The notes: generated from the sequence alone by a model not told the origin. A stretch of 34,742 bases of DNA from Halomonas sp. SpR8 (GCF_031010195.1 NZ_JAUAMC010000015.1:1-34742); one strand, 5' to 3'. Numbered from the stretch's first letter, positions 15,144-23,360 are shown. Made by a program: numbers and translations.

Positions 15144-15901
15144 GTATCAAGGCCGAGAATCTGATCTGGAAAATCGGCACCAAGACGGTGATCGATGATG
15201 TCTCCTTCGAAGCCGAACCGGGTAAGCTACTAGGCGTGCTGGGTCCCAATGGCTCAGGCAAAACCTCATTGTTACGGCTGCTGGCCAGGCTTAAGCGACC
15301 GCATGCTGGACGGGTCATGCTGGATGGGCAGGAGCTTTCGACCTTTCGCCGTCGGGCCATTGCCCAGCGAGTCGCCTTCATCGAACAGCACGCCACGACC
15401 AATGCCAACCTCAAGGTGATCGATGTGGTCAAGCTTGGCCGCTTCCCGCACCGGTCGATGCTATCGGGCTGGACGCGCGAGGACGATACGGCGGTCAACG
15501 AGGCGCTGGAGCGTACCGGCATGAGCACAAAGCGTGATGATGCCTGGCATAGCCTGTCCGGCGGTGAGAAGCAACGCACCCATGTGGCGCGGGCCCTGGC
15601 CCAGTCACCCAAAGAACTCATTCTCGACGAACCCACCAACCATCTGGATGTGCAGCATCAGATCAACCTGTTGCGTCTGGTCTCCAGTCTGCCGATGACC
15701 AGTATCATTGCACTCCATGACCTCAACCACGCCGCTATGTATTGTGATCGACTACTGGTCATGCAGGCGGGTAGGATCGTTGCCGCCGGTGCTCCTGAAG
15801 AGGTACTGACCCAGCGCCTGTTGCGTGATGTCTTCTCGGTAGATGCCCATGTGGAGACCTCGCCCCACCATGCTCGGCCGCATATTCAGTTTGCGCGCTA
15901 G
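15140..15901 (+). CDS. FecE/BtuD-type ABC transporter ATPase
   Basis: The 253-residue ATPase shows Walker A GPNGSGKT (about residues 35-42), the Q-loop in FIEQHAT, the signature LSGGEKQR, Walker B LILDEPTNHLD and the switch histidine in IALHDLNHA. It energises the importer encoded by the two genes before it. The C-terminal tail (TSPHHARPHIQFAR) is typical of siderophore-uptake ATPases. No TonB-dependent receptor or siderophore synthesis gene is visible in the window, so the ligand is undetermined. Confidence 0.92.
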   Translation: MSIKAENLIWKIGTKTVIDDVSFEAEPGKLLGVLGPNGSGKTSLLRLLARLKRPHAGRVMLDGQELSTFRRRAIAQRVAFIEQHATTNANLKVIDVVKLGRFPHRSMLSGWTREDDTAVNEALERTGMSTKRDDAWHSLSGGEKQRTHVARALAQSPKELILDEPTNHLDVQHQINLLRLVSSLPMTSIIALHDLNHAAMYCDRLLVMQAGRIVAAGAPEEVLTQRLLRDVFSVDAHVETSPHHARPHIQFAR

Positions 15902-15944
15902 CCGATAACACGCCAAACCTTGTTTCCCTCATTGCATCATGATC

Positions 15945-15964
15945 AGTTTAAGGTAAATTAAACT
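15945..15964. repeat. AT-rich inverted repeat between the ABC operon and ligB
   Basis: AGTTTAA (15945-15951) and TTAAACT (15958-15964) form a perfect 7-base dyad with a 6-base centre (GGTAAA). It could be an operator for ligB or a weak terminator for the ABC operon; no T run follows. Confidence 0.4.
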
Positions 15965-16020
15965 TAACGGGTGCTGGGGCAAGCGCCGTGTCTTTTCCTT
16001 GTCATCATGTAAGGATGGGT

Positions 16021-17703
16021 ATGCAGGGCTGGCGATGGATCATAAAAGTGGGGTGGCTGGGTGGCCTGTTAGCCTTGGCGCTTACGGCGCAGGGAAAGGA
16101 GTGCCCCGATTGGCCGCAAGAGCGTTTAAACCGTGAAAGCCAGGCGCTGGCCGAGCAGGTAAGGCGCTGGGACACTGCTTACCACGATGAGGGTGTTGCG
16201 CTGATTGACGATGCCCTTTACGACCAAGCGATAGAGCGTCTAACCACTTGGCAGCGTTGCTTGGGCAATGTGCCAGATCATCGCCCACTGACGCGGGTGA
16301 CCAGCAGTAGCGGCACCCTGGAGCACCCGGCGGCACAGCGTGGCCTCAATAAAGCCGATGACGAAGGCGTCAGGCGCTTTACCAGTCGCCGGGAAGATCT
16401 GTGGATTCAGCCTAAAGTCGACGGCGTGGCGATTACCCTGCGCTATGCCGATGGCGAACTGGTCGAAGCCATCAGCCGCGGAGACGGCGAGCGAGGCCAG
16501 GATTGGACGGCGCGTGTCCTACAGCTTCCCGCCGTCCCCAATACGCTGCCAGAACCCATTTCAGCGATACTCCAGGGCGAGCTGTATTGGCGGTTGGACG
16601 AGCACGTGCAGTCGCGCTCACCCTCTTCGGGCGCACGTGGTGCCATAGCAGGCGCCATGGCGCAATCTTCCCCTGAAGCGGCCACTCTTGCGCGTATTGG
16701 GCTGTTTGTTTGGGGTTGGCCCGACGGGCCAGGCGAGATGGAAACGCGAATCGCACGATTAAGCGCTCTTGGGTTTGATACGGCTGACTACACCCACGCG
16801 CTGGATGACCGCCATGACGCTGCCTATTGGCGGGATAGCTGGTACAACGGCCCGCTGCCGTTTGCTACCGACGGCGTGGTCATCAAGCAAGCCGAGCGCC
16901 CCGGCGTGCGCCGTTGGTCATCATCGCCGCCTGGATGGGCCATTGCTTGGAAATATCCTGCCCAGAAGGCGCTAGCGGAAGTGCGCGGGATTGAGTTCCG
17001 CGTGGGGCGTACCGGGCGCGTGACGCCTCTGGTGTGGCTTAATCCAGTGCAGCTAGAGGGGCGGCGCATTAGCCGCGTCTCGCTAGGCTCCTTGGAACGT
17101 TGGCAATCACTGGACGTTCGTCCCGGCGATCAAGTAGCGGTCGCGCTGGCCGGGCTAACGATCCCCCAGTTAAGCGAGGTGGTGTGGCACACTCAGGAGC
17201 GTTCACCGCTGACGCCGCCGTCACCCCAGCGCTACCACCTGCTGAGCTGTTTTGCGTTAACCCCCGGCTGCGAAAGCCAGCTGCTGGCGCGGCTCAGCTA
17301 CCTGGGCGAGCAGCTTGGCATGCAGGGTGTCGGTGAAGGTACCTGGCAGGCGCTGATGGAAGCGGGTGTCGTTACGCAGTTACTCGACTGGCTGGACGTT
17401 GAACCACGCCAGCTGCAACAGGCTTACGGCATTGGTGAGGCCACAGCCGACTCGCTAATCGAGCAATTTCAAGTCGCCCTTAGTCAGCCGTTTGCGGTTT
17501 GGTTAAGTGCTTTGGGTGCGCCGCCGGGGAGTGAGGCGGTACGCGGTGATTGGAATGATCTAGCCGGCTACCAGCGCGAACAGTGGCAAGCCGTTCCAGG
17601 CGTTGGCCCGGTGCGCGCGGAGGCGCTGGTAGCGTTTTTCAGTCACCCGGAAGTGCAGCGCATGGCCGCACAGCTTAACCAAGCGGGGGTTGCTGGTTTT
17701 TAA
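16021..17703 (+). CDS. ligB: NAD+-dependent DNA ligase LigB
   Basis: The 560-residue protein matches the length of E. coli LigB and is shorter than LigA. It has a Ia-like N-terminal part (residues 25-85, YHDEGVALIDDALYDQAIERL) and the adenylation core with nucleophile lysine in WIQPKVDGVAITLRYADGE. It also has motif blocks ILQGELYW, TDGVVIKQ and AIAWKYPAQKA, an OB fold starting at FRVGRTGRVTPLVWLNPVQLEG, and a degenerate HhH region. The usual four-cysteine zinc finger is reduced to two Cys, and no BRCT domain is present, as in LigB. The first 26 residues look like a signal peptide (MQGWRWIIK, then VGWLGGLLALALTAQG). AAGGA at 16011-16015 sits 5 bases before this ATG; upstream starts at 15988 and 16015 are less well placed. 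Two cysteines (ECPDW and QRCLG) flank the Ia region and could form a disulfide. The physiological role is uncertain. Confidence 0.88.
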   Translation: MQGWRWIIKVGWLGGLLALALTAQGKECPDWPQERLNRESQALAEQVRRWDTAYHDEGVALIDDALYDQAIERLTTWQRCLGNVPDHRPLTRVTSSSGTLEHPAAQRGLNKADDEGVRRFTSRREDLWIQPKVDGVAITLRYADGELVEAISRGDGERGQDWTARVLQLPAVPNTLPEPISAILQGELYWRLDEHVQSRSPSSGARGAIAGAMAQSSPEAATLARIGLFVWGWPDGPGEMETRIARLSALGFDTADYTHALDDRHDAAYWRDSWYNGPLPFATDGVVIKQAERPGVRRWSSSPPGWAIAWKYPAQKALAEVRGIEFRVGRTGRVTPLVWLNPVQLEGRRISRVSLGSLERWQSLDVRPGDQVAVALAGLTIPQLSEVVWHTQERSPLTPPSPQRYHLLSCFALTPGCESQLLARLSYLGEQLGMQGVGEGTWQALMEAGVVTQLLDWLDVEPRQLQQAYGIGEATADSLIEQFQVALSQPFAVWLSALGAPPGSEAVRGDWNDLAGYQREQWQAVPGVGPVRAEALVAFFSHPEVQRMAAQLNQAGVAGF

Positions 17704-17727
17704 CGAGTCTGTCCATTAGCTCAAGCA

Positions 17728-18663
17728 CTAACCAAGTCCCGTGAGGCGCAGCATTAAACCGAGATAAAGCGGAATCAGCAGCGGCGCGAGCAGTGTCGTC
17801 ACCAGCACCGCTAACGCACCTTTTTGCGGCTGAATGCCCAGCTCCATGGCGACCACCACCACATTGGAGGCCATGGGAACCACGCCCAGCAGCAGCAGCG
17901 CTAATGCCAGCTCCGTGGAAAGTGGCGCGACCCACTGAAGTAGCAAAACGGCCGCCAGCATGACCACTGGCCACATCAGGTAGCGTAATCCTACGCAGGC
18001 GACGACAAATCGCGTATCCCAGGCGGAAAGCGTCACTTGGCTAAGTGTCATACCAATAATCATCATGCCCAGCAGCGTGTAGGTAGCAGGAAACACTTGC
18101 AGCGAATTCATGACCGAGGCGGGAATGGTTACCTCAAAACTGCTTAGCAATAACGCTAATAGGAAAGCGTAGATAAGCGGCAGGCGTGAAATTTTGATCA
18201 GGCTCTCGCGCACCGAAAAACGCCCGCGAGCACTAAGATAAAAGCCCACAGTAAATTCGTAAATATTAATTCCCAGCATACAGAACAAGTAGAGGGTAAC
18301 GCCCTCGGGGGGCAGCAAAATCAACGCGATCGGCAAACCGAAATAGCCGGTATTGCCGGTTCCCGAGGAGAACGCCAGCAGGGCGGCTTCCTGTTCACCA
18401 AAGCGGTGGCGAGTGAAGCGTTGTACGATCAGTGCCATCAAGCTGGCCAGAATGAATAGTGCTAATGTGAGCAAAAGGTAGTCAGGCGTTGGGCCACCGT
18501 TCATCAGCGCGCGAAAAATAGTAAACGGGGCAATCAGGTAAACCAGCAGCGTCGCAATCGGGCGAGGATCTAGCTTGAGTCGTTGGGCGGCGAGCCAGCC
18601 CAGCCCCACGTAGCTCAGCAACATCAATAGCGGCCCAACCAGTGCCCCAGGTGTAAGATCCAT
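17728..18663 (-). CDS. AEC-family (auxin efflux carrier type) transporter
   Basis: The 311-residue inner-membrane protein has about ten hydrophobic segments in two inverted halves. The AEC-like blocks are LVYLIAPFTIFRALMNGG, SSGTGNTGYFGLPIALIL (conserved N-x-G-Y/F-G-P type motif, near residue 100) and VVPMASNVVVVAMELG in the second half. Bacterial relatives move organic acids such as malate or malonate, or other small anions; the substrate here is unknown. GGGAGGG precedes the ATG by 5 bases. Divergent from metF, with 141 bases between the two start codons. Confidence 0.85.
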   Translation of the reverse strand: MDLTPGALVGPLLMLLSYVGLGWLAAQRLKLDPRPIATLLVYLIAPFTIFRALMNGGPTPDYLLLTLALFILASLMALIVQRFTRHRFGEQEAALLAFSSGTGNTGYFGLPIALILLPPEGVTLYLFCMLGINIYEFTVGFYLSARGRFSVRESLIKISRLPLIYAFLLALLLSSFEVTIPASVMNSLQVFPATYTLLGMMIIGMTLSQVTLSAWDTRFVVACVGLRYLMWPVVMLAAVLLLQWVAPLSTELALALLLLGVVPMASNVVVVAMELGIQPQKGALAVLVTTLLAPLLIPLYLGLMLRLTGLG

Positions 18664-18718
18664 TTACCCTCCCGTAATAGGTGTAGTGATTATGAACATG
18701 AGCCGAATTAAAGGCCGA

Positions 18719-18746
18719 GCGTGGAATCTTTCATTAGCCCCCACGC
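18719..18746 (+). other. Hairpin in the metF upstream region
   Basis: GCGTGG (18719-18724) pairs with CCACGC (18741-18746) across 16 bases, about 60 bases before the metF start. It could be a leader structure or a regulator dyad. No MetJ box or clear SAH riboswitch was recognised. Confidence 0.3.
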
Positions 18747-18804
18747 GATGGGACAGCGAGAATACCTCAAAATATCATCATTATTGACCATAAAAGGAAA
18801 TCCC

Positions 18805-19647
18805 ATGAGCAGCCATGAGCATCCGCTAGGTATCAGCTTTGAGTTCTTCCCGCCCAATACCGACGCTGGGCGCGAAAAGCTGATCCACGTTCGCGATGAA
18901 CTGGCCGCCCGCAAACCACGTTTTTTCTCGGTGACTTACGGTGCTGGCGGATCTACCCAGGCGCGTACCCGTCAGGTGGTGCGAGAAGTTGGCGAGAGTG
19001 GTATCAGCACCGCGCCGCACCTCTCTTGTATCGGCAGCGAGAAAGCTCAGCTGCGTGACTTGCTGTTGCAATATCGTGAGGAAGGGGTCGATAGTTTAGT
19101 CGCTTTACGCGGTGACATGCCCTCAGGGATGGGGAGCATTGGTGAGCTGCGCTATGCCAATGAACTGGTTGAGTTTATTCGTGAAGAGACTGGCGACCAC
19201 TTTGATATTGCTGTGGGTGCCTATCCTGAGTCTCATCCACAGGCGGCTAACCTCGATAAGGATGTGGAAAACTTCGCGCGTAAAATGAAGGCGGGGGCCA
19301 ATATGGCCATTACCCAGTACTTTTTTACTGCCGATGCCTATTTTAACTTCGTCGATAAAGCCCGCGCGCTGGGCGTCGAGCAGCCGATTATTCCCGGCAT
19401 CATGCCGATTACCAACTACACCAAGCTGGCGCGTTTCTCTGACGCCTGCGGTGCCGAGATCCCACGCTGGATTCGCAAGCAGTTGGAGTCCTATGGTGAC
19501 GACAGCGAAGCGATTGCTGCCTTTGGCACCGATGTGGTGAGCCGGCTTTGCCAGCGTCTACTGGATGGCGGAGCGCCAGGTCTACACTTCTACACGCTTA
19601 ACCAAGCGGCGCCGGTGCTGAAGATCGTTGATAATCTGACCGATTAA
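18805..19647 (+). CDS. metF: 5,10-methylenetetrahydrofolate reductase
   Basis: This FAD enzyme reduces 5,10-methylene-THF to 5-methyl-THF, the methyl donor for methionine synthesis, feeding the pathway that MetK drains. The 280-residue TIM-barrel protein begins LGISFEFFPPNTDAGREKL. It contains FFSVTYGAGGSTQARTRQVV, ISTAPHLSCIGS, LVALRGDMPSG, IAVGAYPESHPQA, KMKAGANMAITQYFF and IIPGIMPITNY, all typical of MetF. The frame extends upstream to 18721, but AAGGA 7 bases before the ATG at 18805 and the start of homology favour this start. A terminator follows 35 bases after the stop. Confidence 0.95.
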   Translation: MSSHEHPLGISFEFFPPNTDAGREKLIHVRDELAARKPRFFSVTYGAGGSTQARTRQVVREVGESGISTAPHLSCIGSEKAQLRDLLLQYREEGVDSLVALRGDMPSGMGSIGELRYANELVEFIREETGDHFDIAVGAYPESHPQAANLDKDVENFARKMKAGANMAITQYFFTADAYFNFVDKARALGVEQPIIPGIMPITNYTKLARFSDACGAEIPRWIRKQLESYGDDSEAIAAFGTDVVSRLCQRLLDGGAPGLHFYTLNQAAPVLKIVDNLTD

Positions 19648-19682
19648 CTGAGTCAGTTTATTTAGCTACCTCGCACTCACTA

Positions 19683-19717
19683 AAAACCCCACTCAACGGT
19701 TGTTGAGCGGGGTTTTC
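19683..19717 (+). terminator. Intrinsic terminator between metF and the TRAP genes (bidirectional)
   Basis: AAAACCCC-A-CTCAA (19683-19696) pairs with TTGAG-C-GGGGTTTT (19703-19716), with one mismatch. It has a T run on either strand and serves the converging metF and TRAP permease genes. Confidence 0.9.
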
Positions 19718-19746
19718 TACGCTTAGTGATTAGCGTTTTACATCAA

Positions 19747-21948
19747 TCAGCCTGCTTGCGCCGTTTTGTTACCACCGCCATGTAGCTTGCGCTGCATGAC
19801 GAACAGCACGATACCAATCGCAAGGCCAATAACGTCGGTGTAGATACCGCCGTAGATCAAGAACATCGCCCCCACCAGCATCAGCACGCGCTGTAAGGCG
19901 TTAACGGGCCCAAAGAACCACGCCTGCACCATGCCAGAGAGCAAGACAATGCCTAGGGTGGCGGTAACGCCGACGCGGAGGATCTGCATGGCGGAGCCTT
20001 CCATTAGCATGGCCGGGCTGTAGAAGAACATAAACGGCACAATAAAGGCGGCCAAACCAATTTTGAAGGAGGCCACCGAGGTGCCCATGGGATTATCACC
20101 AGAGATACCGGCGGCTGCGTAGGAAGCCAAGGCGACGGGCGGTGTAATCGCCGAGACGACCGCAAAGTAGAACACGAAGAAGTGAGCGATCAGCGGCTCA
20201 ATGCCGATATTGATCAAGCCTGGCGCGACCACCGAAGCGGCCACCGCGTAGGCAGCGGTGGTAGGCATCCCCATACCCAGCAGAATACTAATCAGCATGG
20301 CGAACACCAGCGCCAATAGTTGGCTCACGCCCGCTAAACCAAGAAGCAGTGACGAGAAGCGCGCGCCCACACCGGTCAGCGAAATCACCCCGACGATTAG
20401 GCCCGCGCAGGCACACACGGCGATAATCTGAATCGACATGGTGCCCGCTATCTGCAGCGCTTTAAGAATCGCACGCAGGCCCATTTTATTGGGTGACAGC
20501 CAGCTAACCACGGCGGCTGACGCCGTTGCCAAGGTACCAGCACGAATCACCGAGTAGCCCATAAACAGCGCGACAATCAGGATAATAATTGGCGCAAATA
20601 GGTAGACCTGCTTGACCAGCTTCGAGAACAGCGGGATCTCATCTTTGCGCATGCCCCGCATGCCTTTACGGGCGGCTTCAAAGTCGACCATAAAGTAGAT
20701 TGAGGCAAAATAGAGAATCGCTGGAATAACCGCGGCAAGGGCAATTTCGGTATACGGAATACCGGTCACTTCGGCCATGATGAACGCACCCGCGCCCATA
20801 ATCGGCGGCATGATTTGTCCACCGGTAGAGGCAGCGGCTTCGATCGCGCCCGCGCTACGTGCGGGGTAGCCGACTTTCTTCATCAACGGAATAGTCAATG
20901 AGCCGGTGGAAACCACGTTACCCGCTGATGTGCCGTTAATCATACCCATCAAGCCAGAGGCAAAAATGGCCACCTTGGCGGGGCCACCACGGGCACGGCC
21001 TGCGGCGGCAAAGGCAAAGTTAACGAAGTAGTCGCCGACTTTAGAGGCTTGCAGGAAAGCGGCAAAAATAATGAACAGAATAATATAGGTCGACGACACC
21101 GCAGTGGTGGGGCCGAGGATACCGGCATCCGTGTACACCTGGCTAAAGAAGCGCTGTAGTGACAGTCCCGGATAGCCCAGAAAGCCCGGTAAATAGGGGC
21201 CGGCAAATACGTAGGTCAGGAAAATCGCGGAGATAACCACCAGGGCTAGACCCGCTACCCGGCGGGTAAGCTCCAAAATCAGCAGAGAACCCGCAATCGC
21301 CGCCCAGGAAATGCCAGACGGTGCGAAAGAGGTGCCCGTCGACATACGGATATTGGTGTTATAAGCCACCAGCAAGTAGCCAGCGCTGGCCAGTGCACAG
21401 ACCATCAGCACCAGATCGGCAGGGTTGAAACGGTGCCGCGCCTGACGATAAAACCACGACAGCACAATCCCCCCCGCCGTAGTCGCCATGAGCGGATAAC
21501 CGTAGTGCCAGTTTTCAACACTCGGGTCGATACGCATGGCTTCGCCGCTAAGCGTTTGATACATCAAAAAGACTTGCGCCAGGGTATAGGCGGCAGGAAT
21601 CAGTAGCGCGTAGCTCACCCACTTAATCCAGGCAGCTGATGTTTGATGATCGTCGTCGGCAAAGCGGGCACCGGCAAAGAGCCCGTAACCGAGAATAAGC
21701 GCACCGGCAATATGCACGATACGAAACGACCAGGTTTCCATCGGATACACGTTGAGTGAGATCAGATGGAAACTTGAGTAAGCGATCGCTAATACCGCAA
21801 ATAGCAGGAACTGCCAACCGGTAAACAGGCGGCGATTGGGTTCAACAAGGTCTTCATCGACACCATCGGCAATGGATTCAGGTATCACAGACGCCGCGTG
21901 AGCATCATCCTTGAGATCATTGGGTTCTTGGTCGGTTTTGTGACTCAT
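19747..21948 (-). CDS. TRAP transporter fused permease (DctQM fusion, TAXI type)
   Basis: The 733-residue inner-membrane protein joins the small (Q) and large (M) TRAP membrane subunits. Residues about 45-230 contain the Q-like helices. From about residue 235 the M domain shows YPGLSLQRFFSQVYTDAGILG, INGTSAGNVVSTGSLTIPLMKKVGYPARSAGAIEAAASTGGQIMPPIMGAGAFIMAEVTGIPY, LLGMGMPTTAAYAVAA and the SAITPPVALASYAAAGISG block. These are classic for sodium-coupled TRAP permeases paired with TAXI receptors. It pairs with the receptor gene 103 bases upstream, with a hairpin region between. A further small hydrophobic domain ends the protein. Substrate is not given by sequence; known TAXI systems carry acids such as glutamate, oxoglutarate or succinate. 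Confidence 0.93.
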   Translation of the reverse strand: MSHKTDQEPNDLKDDAHAASVIPESIADGVDEDLVEPNRRLFTGWQFLLFAVLAIAYSSFHLISLNVYPMETWSFRIVHIAGALILGYGLFAGARFADDDHQTSAAWIKWVSYALLIPAAYTLAQVFLMYQTLSGEAMRIDPSVENWHYGYPLMATTAGGIVLSWFYRQARHRFNPADLVLMVCALASAGYLLVAYNTNIRMSTGTSFAPSGISWAAIAGSLLILELTRRVAGLALVVISAIFLTYVFAGPYLPGFLGYPGLSLQRFFSQVYTDAGILGPTTAVSSTYIILFIIFAAFLQASKVGDYFVNFAFAAAGRARGGPAKVAIFASGLMGMINGTSAGNVVSTGSLTIPLMKKVGYPARSAGAIEAAASTGGQIMPPIMGAGAFIMAEVTGIPYTEIALAAVIPAILYFASIYFMVDFEAARKGMRGMRKDEIPLFSKLVKQVYLFAPIIILIVALFMGYSVIRAGTLATASAAVVSWLSPNKMGLRAILKALQIAGTMSIQIIAVCACAGLIVGVISLTGVGARFSSLLLGLAGVSQLLALVFAMLISILLGMGMPTTAAYAVAASVVAPGLINIGIEPLIAHFFVFYFAVVSAITPPVALASYAAAGISGDNPMGTSVASFKIGLAAFIVPFMFFYSPAMLMEGSAMQILRVGVTATLGIVLLSGMVQAWFFGPVNALQRVLMLVGAMFLIYGGIYTDVIGLAIGIVLFVMQRKLHGGGNKTAQAG

Positions 21949-21999
21949 TAGAGTTCACCCTCACAGCAAAAGCAGACAAAGGGGAAGTAGCAGCGAAAG

Positions 22000-22032
22000 C
22001 TGCCCCGCCCGGCGGGGCCGGTAACGGGGCAG
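22000..22032 (-). other. GC-rich intercistronic hairpin between receptor and permease
   Basis: CTGCCCCG (22000-22007) can pair with CGGGGCAG (22025-22032). Alternatively GCCCCG (22002-22007) can pair with the nearer CGGGGC (22013-22018). No T run follows on the minus strand. Such elements often stabilise the upstream message or reduce read-through, giving more receptor than permease. Confidence 0.5.
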
Positions 22033-22051
22033 TTAGAGCGGGTAAAATTGC

Positions 22052-23041
22052 CTAGTTGATCATGTCATCAGCAATTTCATAGCCGTTCTCTTCGTACCAG
22101 CGTGCAGCGCCGGGGTGAAACGGCAGCACGGTGTTGTGCTTGATGTTTTCTGGAATGGTGGTTTCAGCACTGCGGTGCACAGAACGCATACGATCATTGT
22201 TTTCCATGGTGGCCTTGGTGACTTCGTAAACGAAATCTTCCGGCAGGTCACAGCCAGCGATAGCAAAGTTCCACATGGAGACAGCGCGAGCGTCCTCTTC
22301 CAACGTCGTGTAGGTACTGGCCGGGATCATGAATTCAGCAACGGGGAAGTTTTCCAGCACCGTGGCCAGCTCTTCTTCGTTAAATTCGATGATATTGACG
22401 TCGGTTTGTACCTCCAACTGGCTAACGGCGGGGATCGGGATGCCCGCAGCGAAAGCGACGACATCAAGCAGGCCATCCTGCAACTGGCCGCCTAGGTCTG
22501 ACCAACCGCCGTTACGGCGATCGAAGTTAACGCCCAGGGTTTCTAAAATGGCCGGGAAGTAGGTGTCGGAGGTTGAGGCGGCCGGGCCAAAACCAATCCG
22601 GGCGCCATCAGGAATGTCGGAAATTGACTCGATGCCACTGTCGGCAAGCGCGGTAATCGAGAACGGCGTTTCGTACATGGGGAACATGGCACATACATTA
22701 TCCATCTTCATGCCAGGTGCCAGCGGGCTTTCACCTTTAACGGCATCGGAGGCGGGGCCCATGGTGGTTAAACCAAACGCCATATCGCCCGTGTGCACAA
22801 GCGCCAGGTTTTGAGTGGGGCCGCCTGTGACTTCACCGCCGCCAGATACGCCTAACTCATCGGCAATAAAGTTTGCCCAGCCTGAACCGTAAACGAAGTA
22901 GGTGCCGCCTTGGCTAGCGGTGCCAACAGTGAAGTTATCGGGCCACCCGGAACGGTCTTGAGCCTGGGCGCTGCTGGCGGCTGCGATAAGCAGGGCACTG
23001 CTGGCGAGGAGGGTAAACGTTTTAGGCATATGTTTGCGCAT
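22052..23041 (-). CDS. TAXI-family TRAP transporter solute-binding receptor
   Basis: The 329-residue periplasmic receptor has a signal peptide (MRKHMPKTFTLLASSALLIAAASSAQA, cleavage before QD) and the TAXI opening FTVGTASQGGTYFVYGSGWANFI. The block TGGPTQNLALVHTGDMAFGLT, the segment ISDIPDGARIGFGPAASTSDTYFPAILETLG and the C-terminal VLPFHPGAARWYEENG are also typical. It delivers its ligand to the fused permease encoded next. AGGA lies about 10 bases before the ATG; an in-frame ATG four codons later is a possible alternative. Its upstream region carries a sigma-54 type promoter and enhancer-like dyads, which suggests control by an activator such as the DctD encoded in this window. Confidence 0.93.
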   Translation of the reverse strand: MRKHMPKTFTLLASSALLIAAASSAQAQDRSGWPDNFTVGTASQGGTYFVYGSGWANFIADELGVSGGGEVTGGPTQNLALVHTGDMAFGLTTMGPASDAVKGESPLAPGMKMDNVCAMFPMYETPFSITALADSGIESISDIPDGARIGFGPAASTSDTYFPAILETLGVNFDRRNGGWSDLGGQLQDGLLDVVAFAAGIPIPAVSQLEVQTDVNIIEFNEEELATVLENFPVAEFMIPASTYTTLEEDARAVSMWNFAIAGCDLPEDFVYEVTKATMENNDRMRSVHRSAETTIPENIKHNTVLPFHPGAARWYEENGYEIADDMIN

Positions 23042-23077
23042 GGCGAAAAATCCTAGCTGTTATTGGGGTTATATATT

Positions 23078-23099
23078 GACGGCCTCTATTCATGCCGTC
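23078..23099 (-). other. Hairpin in the leader of the TRAP receptor mRNA
   Basis: GACGGC (23078-23083) pairs with GCCGTC (23094-23099) across 10 bases. It lies within the predicted 86-base leader between the sigma-54 start point and the ATG. Confidence 0.4.
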
Positions 23100-23137
23100 A
23101 GTCGATACTGCGTTAAGCAGGTATGCCTATATATAAC

Positions 23138-23153
23138 AGCGATAGTCGTGCCA
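23138..23153 (-). promoter_or_regulatory. Sigma-54 (-24/-12) promoter of the TRAP receptor operon
   Basis: The minus strand reads TGGCACGACTATCGCT. Against the consensus TGGCACG-N4-TTGCW only one base differs (TCGCT), and the invariant GG and GC are exactly 10 bases apart. Transcription would start near 23127, 86 bases before the receptor ATG. No good sigma-70 pair was noticed in the same place. Confidence 0.75.
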
Positions 23154-23173
23154 TTTAAAGCTTATAACTTTAA

Positions 23174-23186
23174 AATCAGTTGCTTG
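23174..23186 (+). promoter_or_regulatory. IHF-consensus match between promoter and enhancer sites
   Basis: AATCAGTTGCTTG fits WATCARNNNNTTR at every fixed position. It is centred about 53 bases upstream of the predicted start, where IHF bends DNA in many sigma-54 promoters. The surrounding DNA is AT-rich. Confidence 0.55.
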
Positions 23187-23230
23187 TAATTTTTTTATTC
23201 AACTTTGGTGGCAAGCCCTAAGAGCTGAAG

Positions 23231-23248
23231 TGTCCGAGTGTTCGCACG
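23231..23248. promoter_or_regulatory. DctD-like enhancer dyad, promoter-proximal
   Basis: TGTCCGAGTGTTCGCACG has half-sites TGTCCG and (on the other strand) CGTGCG. This is near the TGTGCG-N6-CGCACA pattern I recall for rhizobial DctD sites. Centred about -113 relative to the predicted start. Confidence 0.45.
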
Positions 23249-23263
23249 ATAACAGCTTTAGAG

Positions 23264-23281
23264 TGTGTGGATAATCGCACA
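23264..23281. promoter_or_regulatory. DctD-like enhancer dyad, promoter-distal
   Basis: On the minus strand TGTGCGATTATCCACACA closely resembles the recalled rhizobial DctD dyad (TGTGCG-N6-CGCACA), with one changed half-site base. It is centred at about -146, 33 bp (close to three helical turns) from the neighbouring dyad. Confidence 0.55.
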
Positions 23282-23360
23282 CAAATTGTATTTTTCGTTC
23301 GCTATCGGCTGTGGGGCGGTGAGCAAAGACTGAACACGCCATCCTTGGCGGCTGGGAGGG

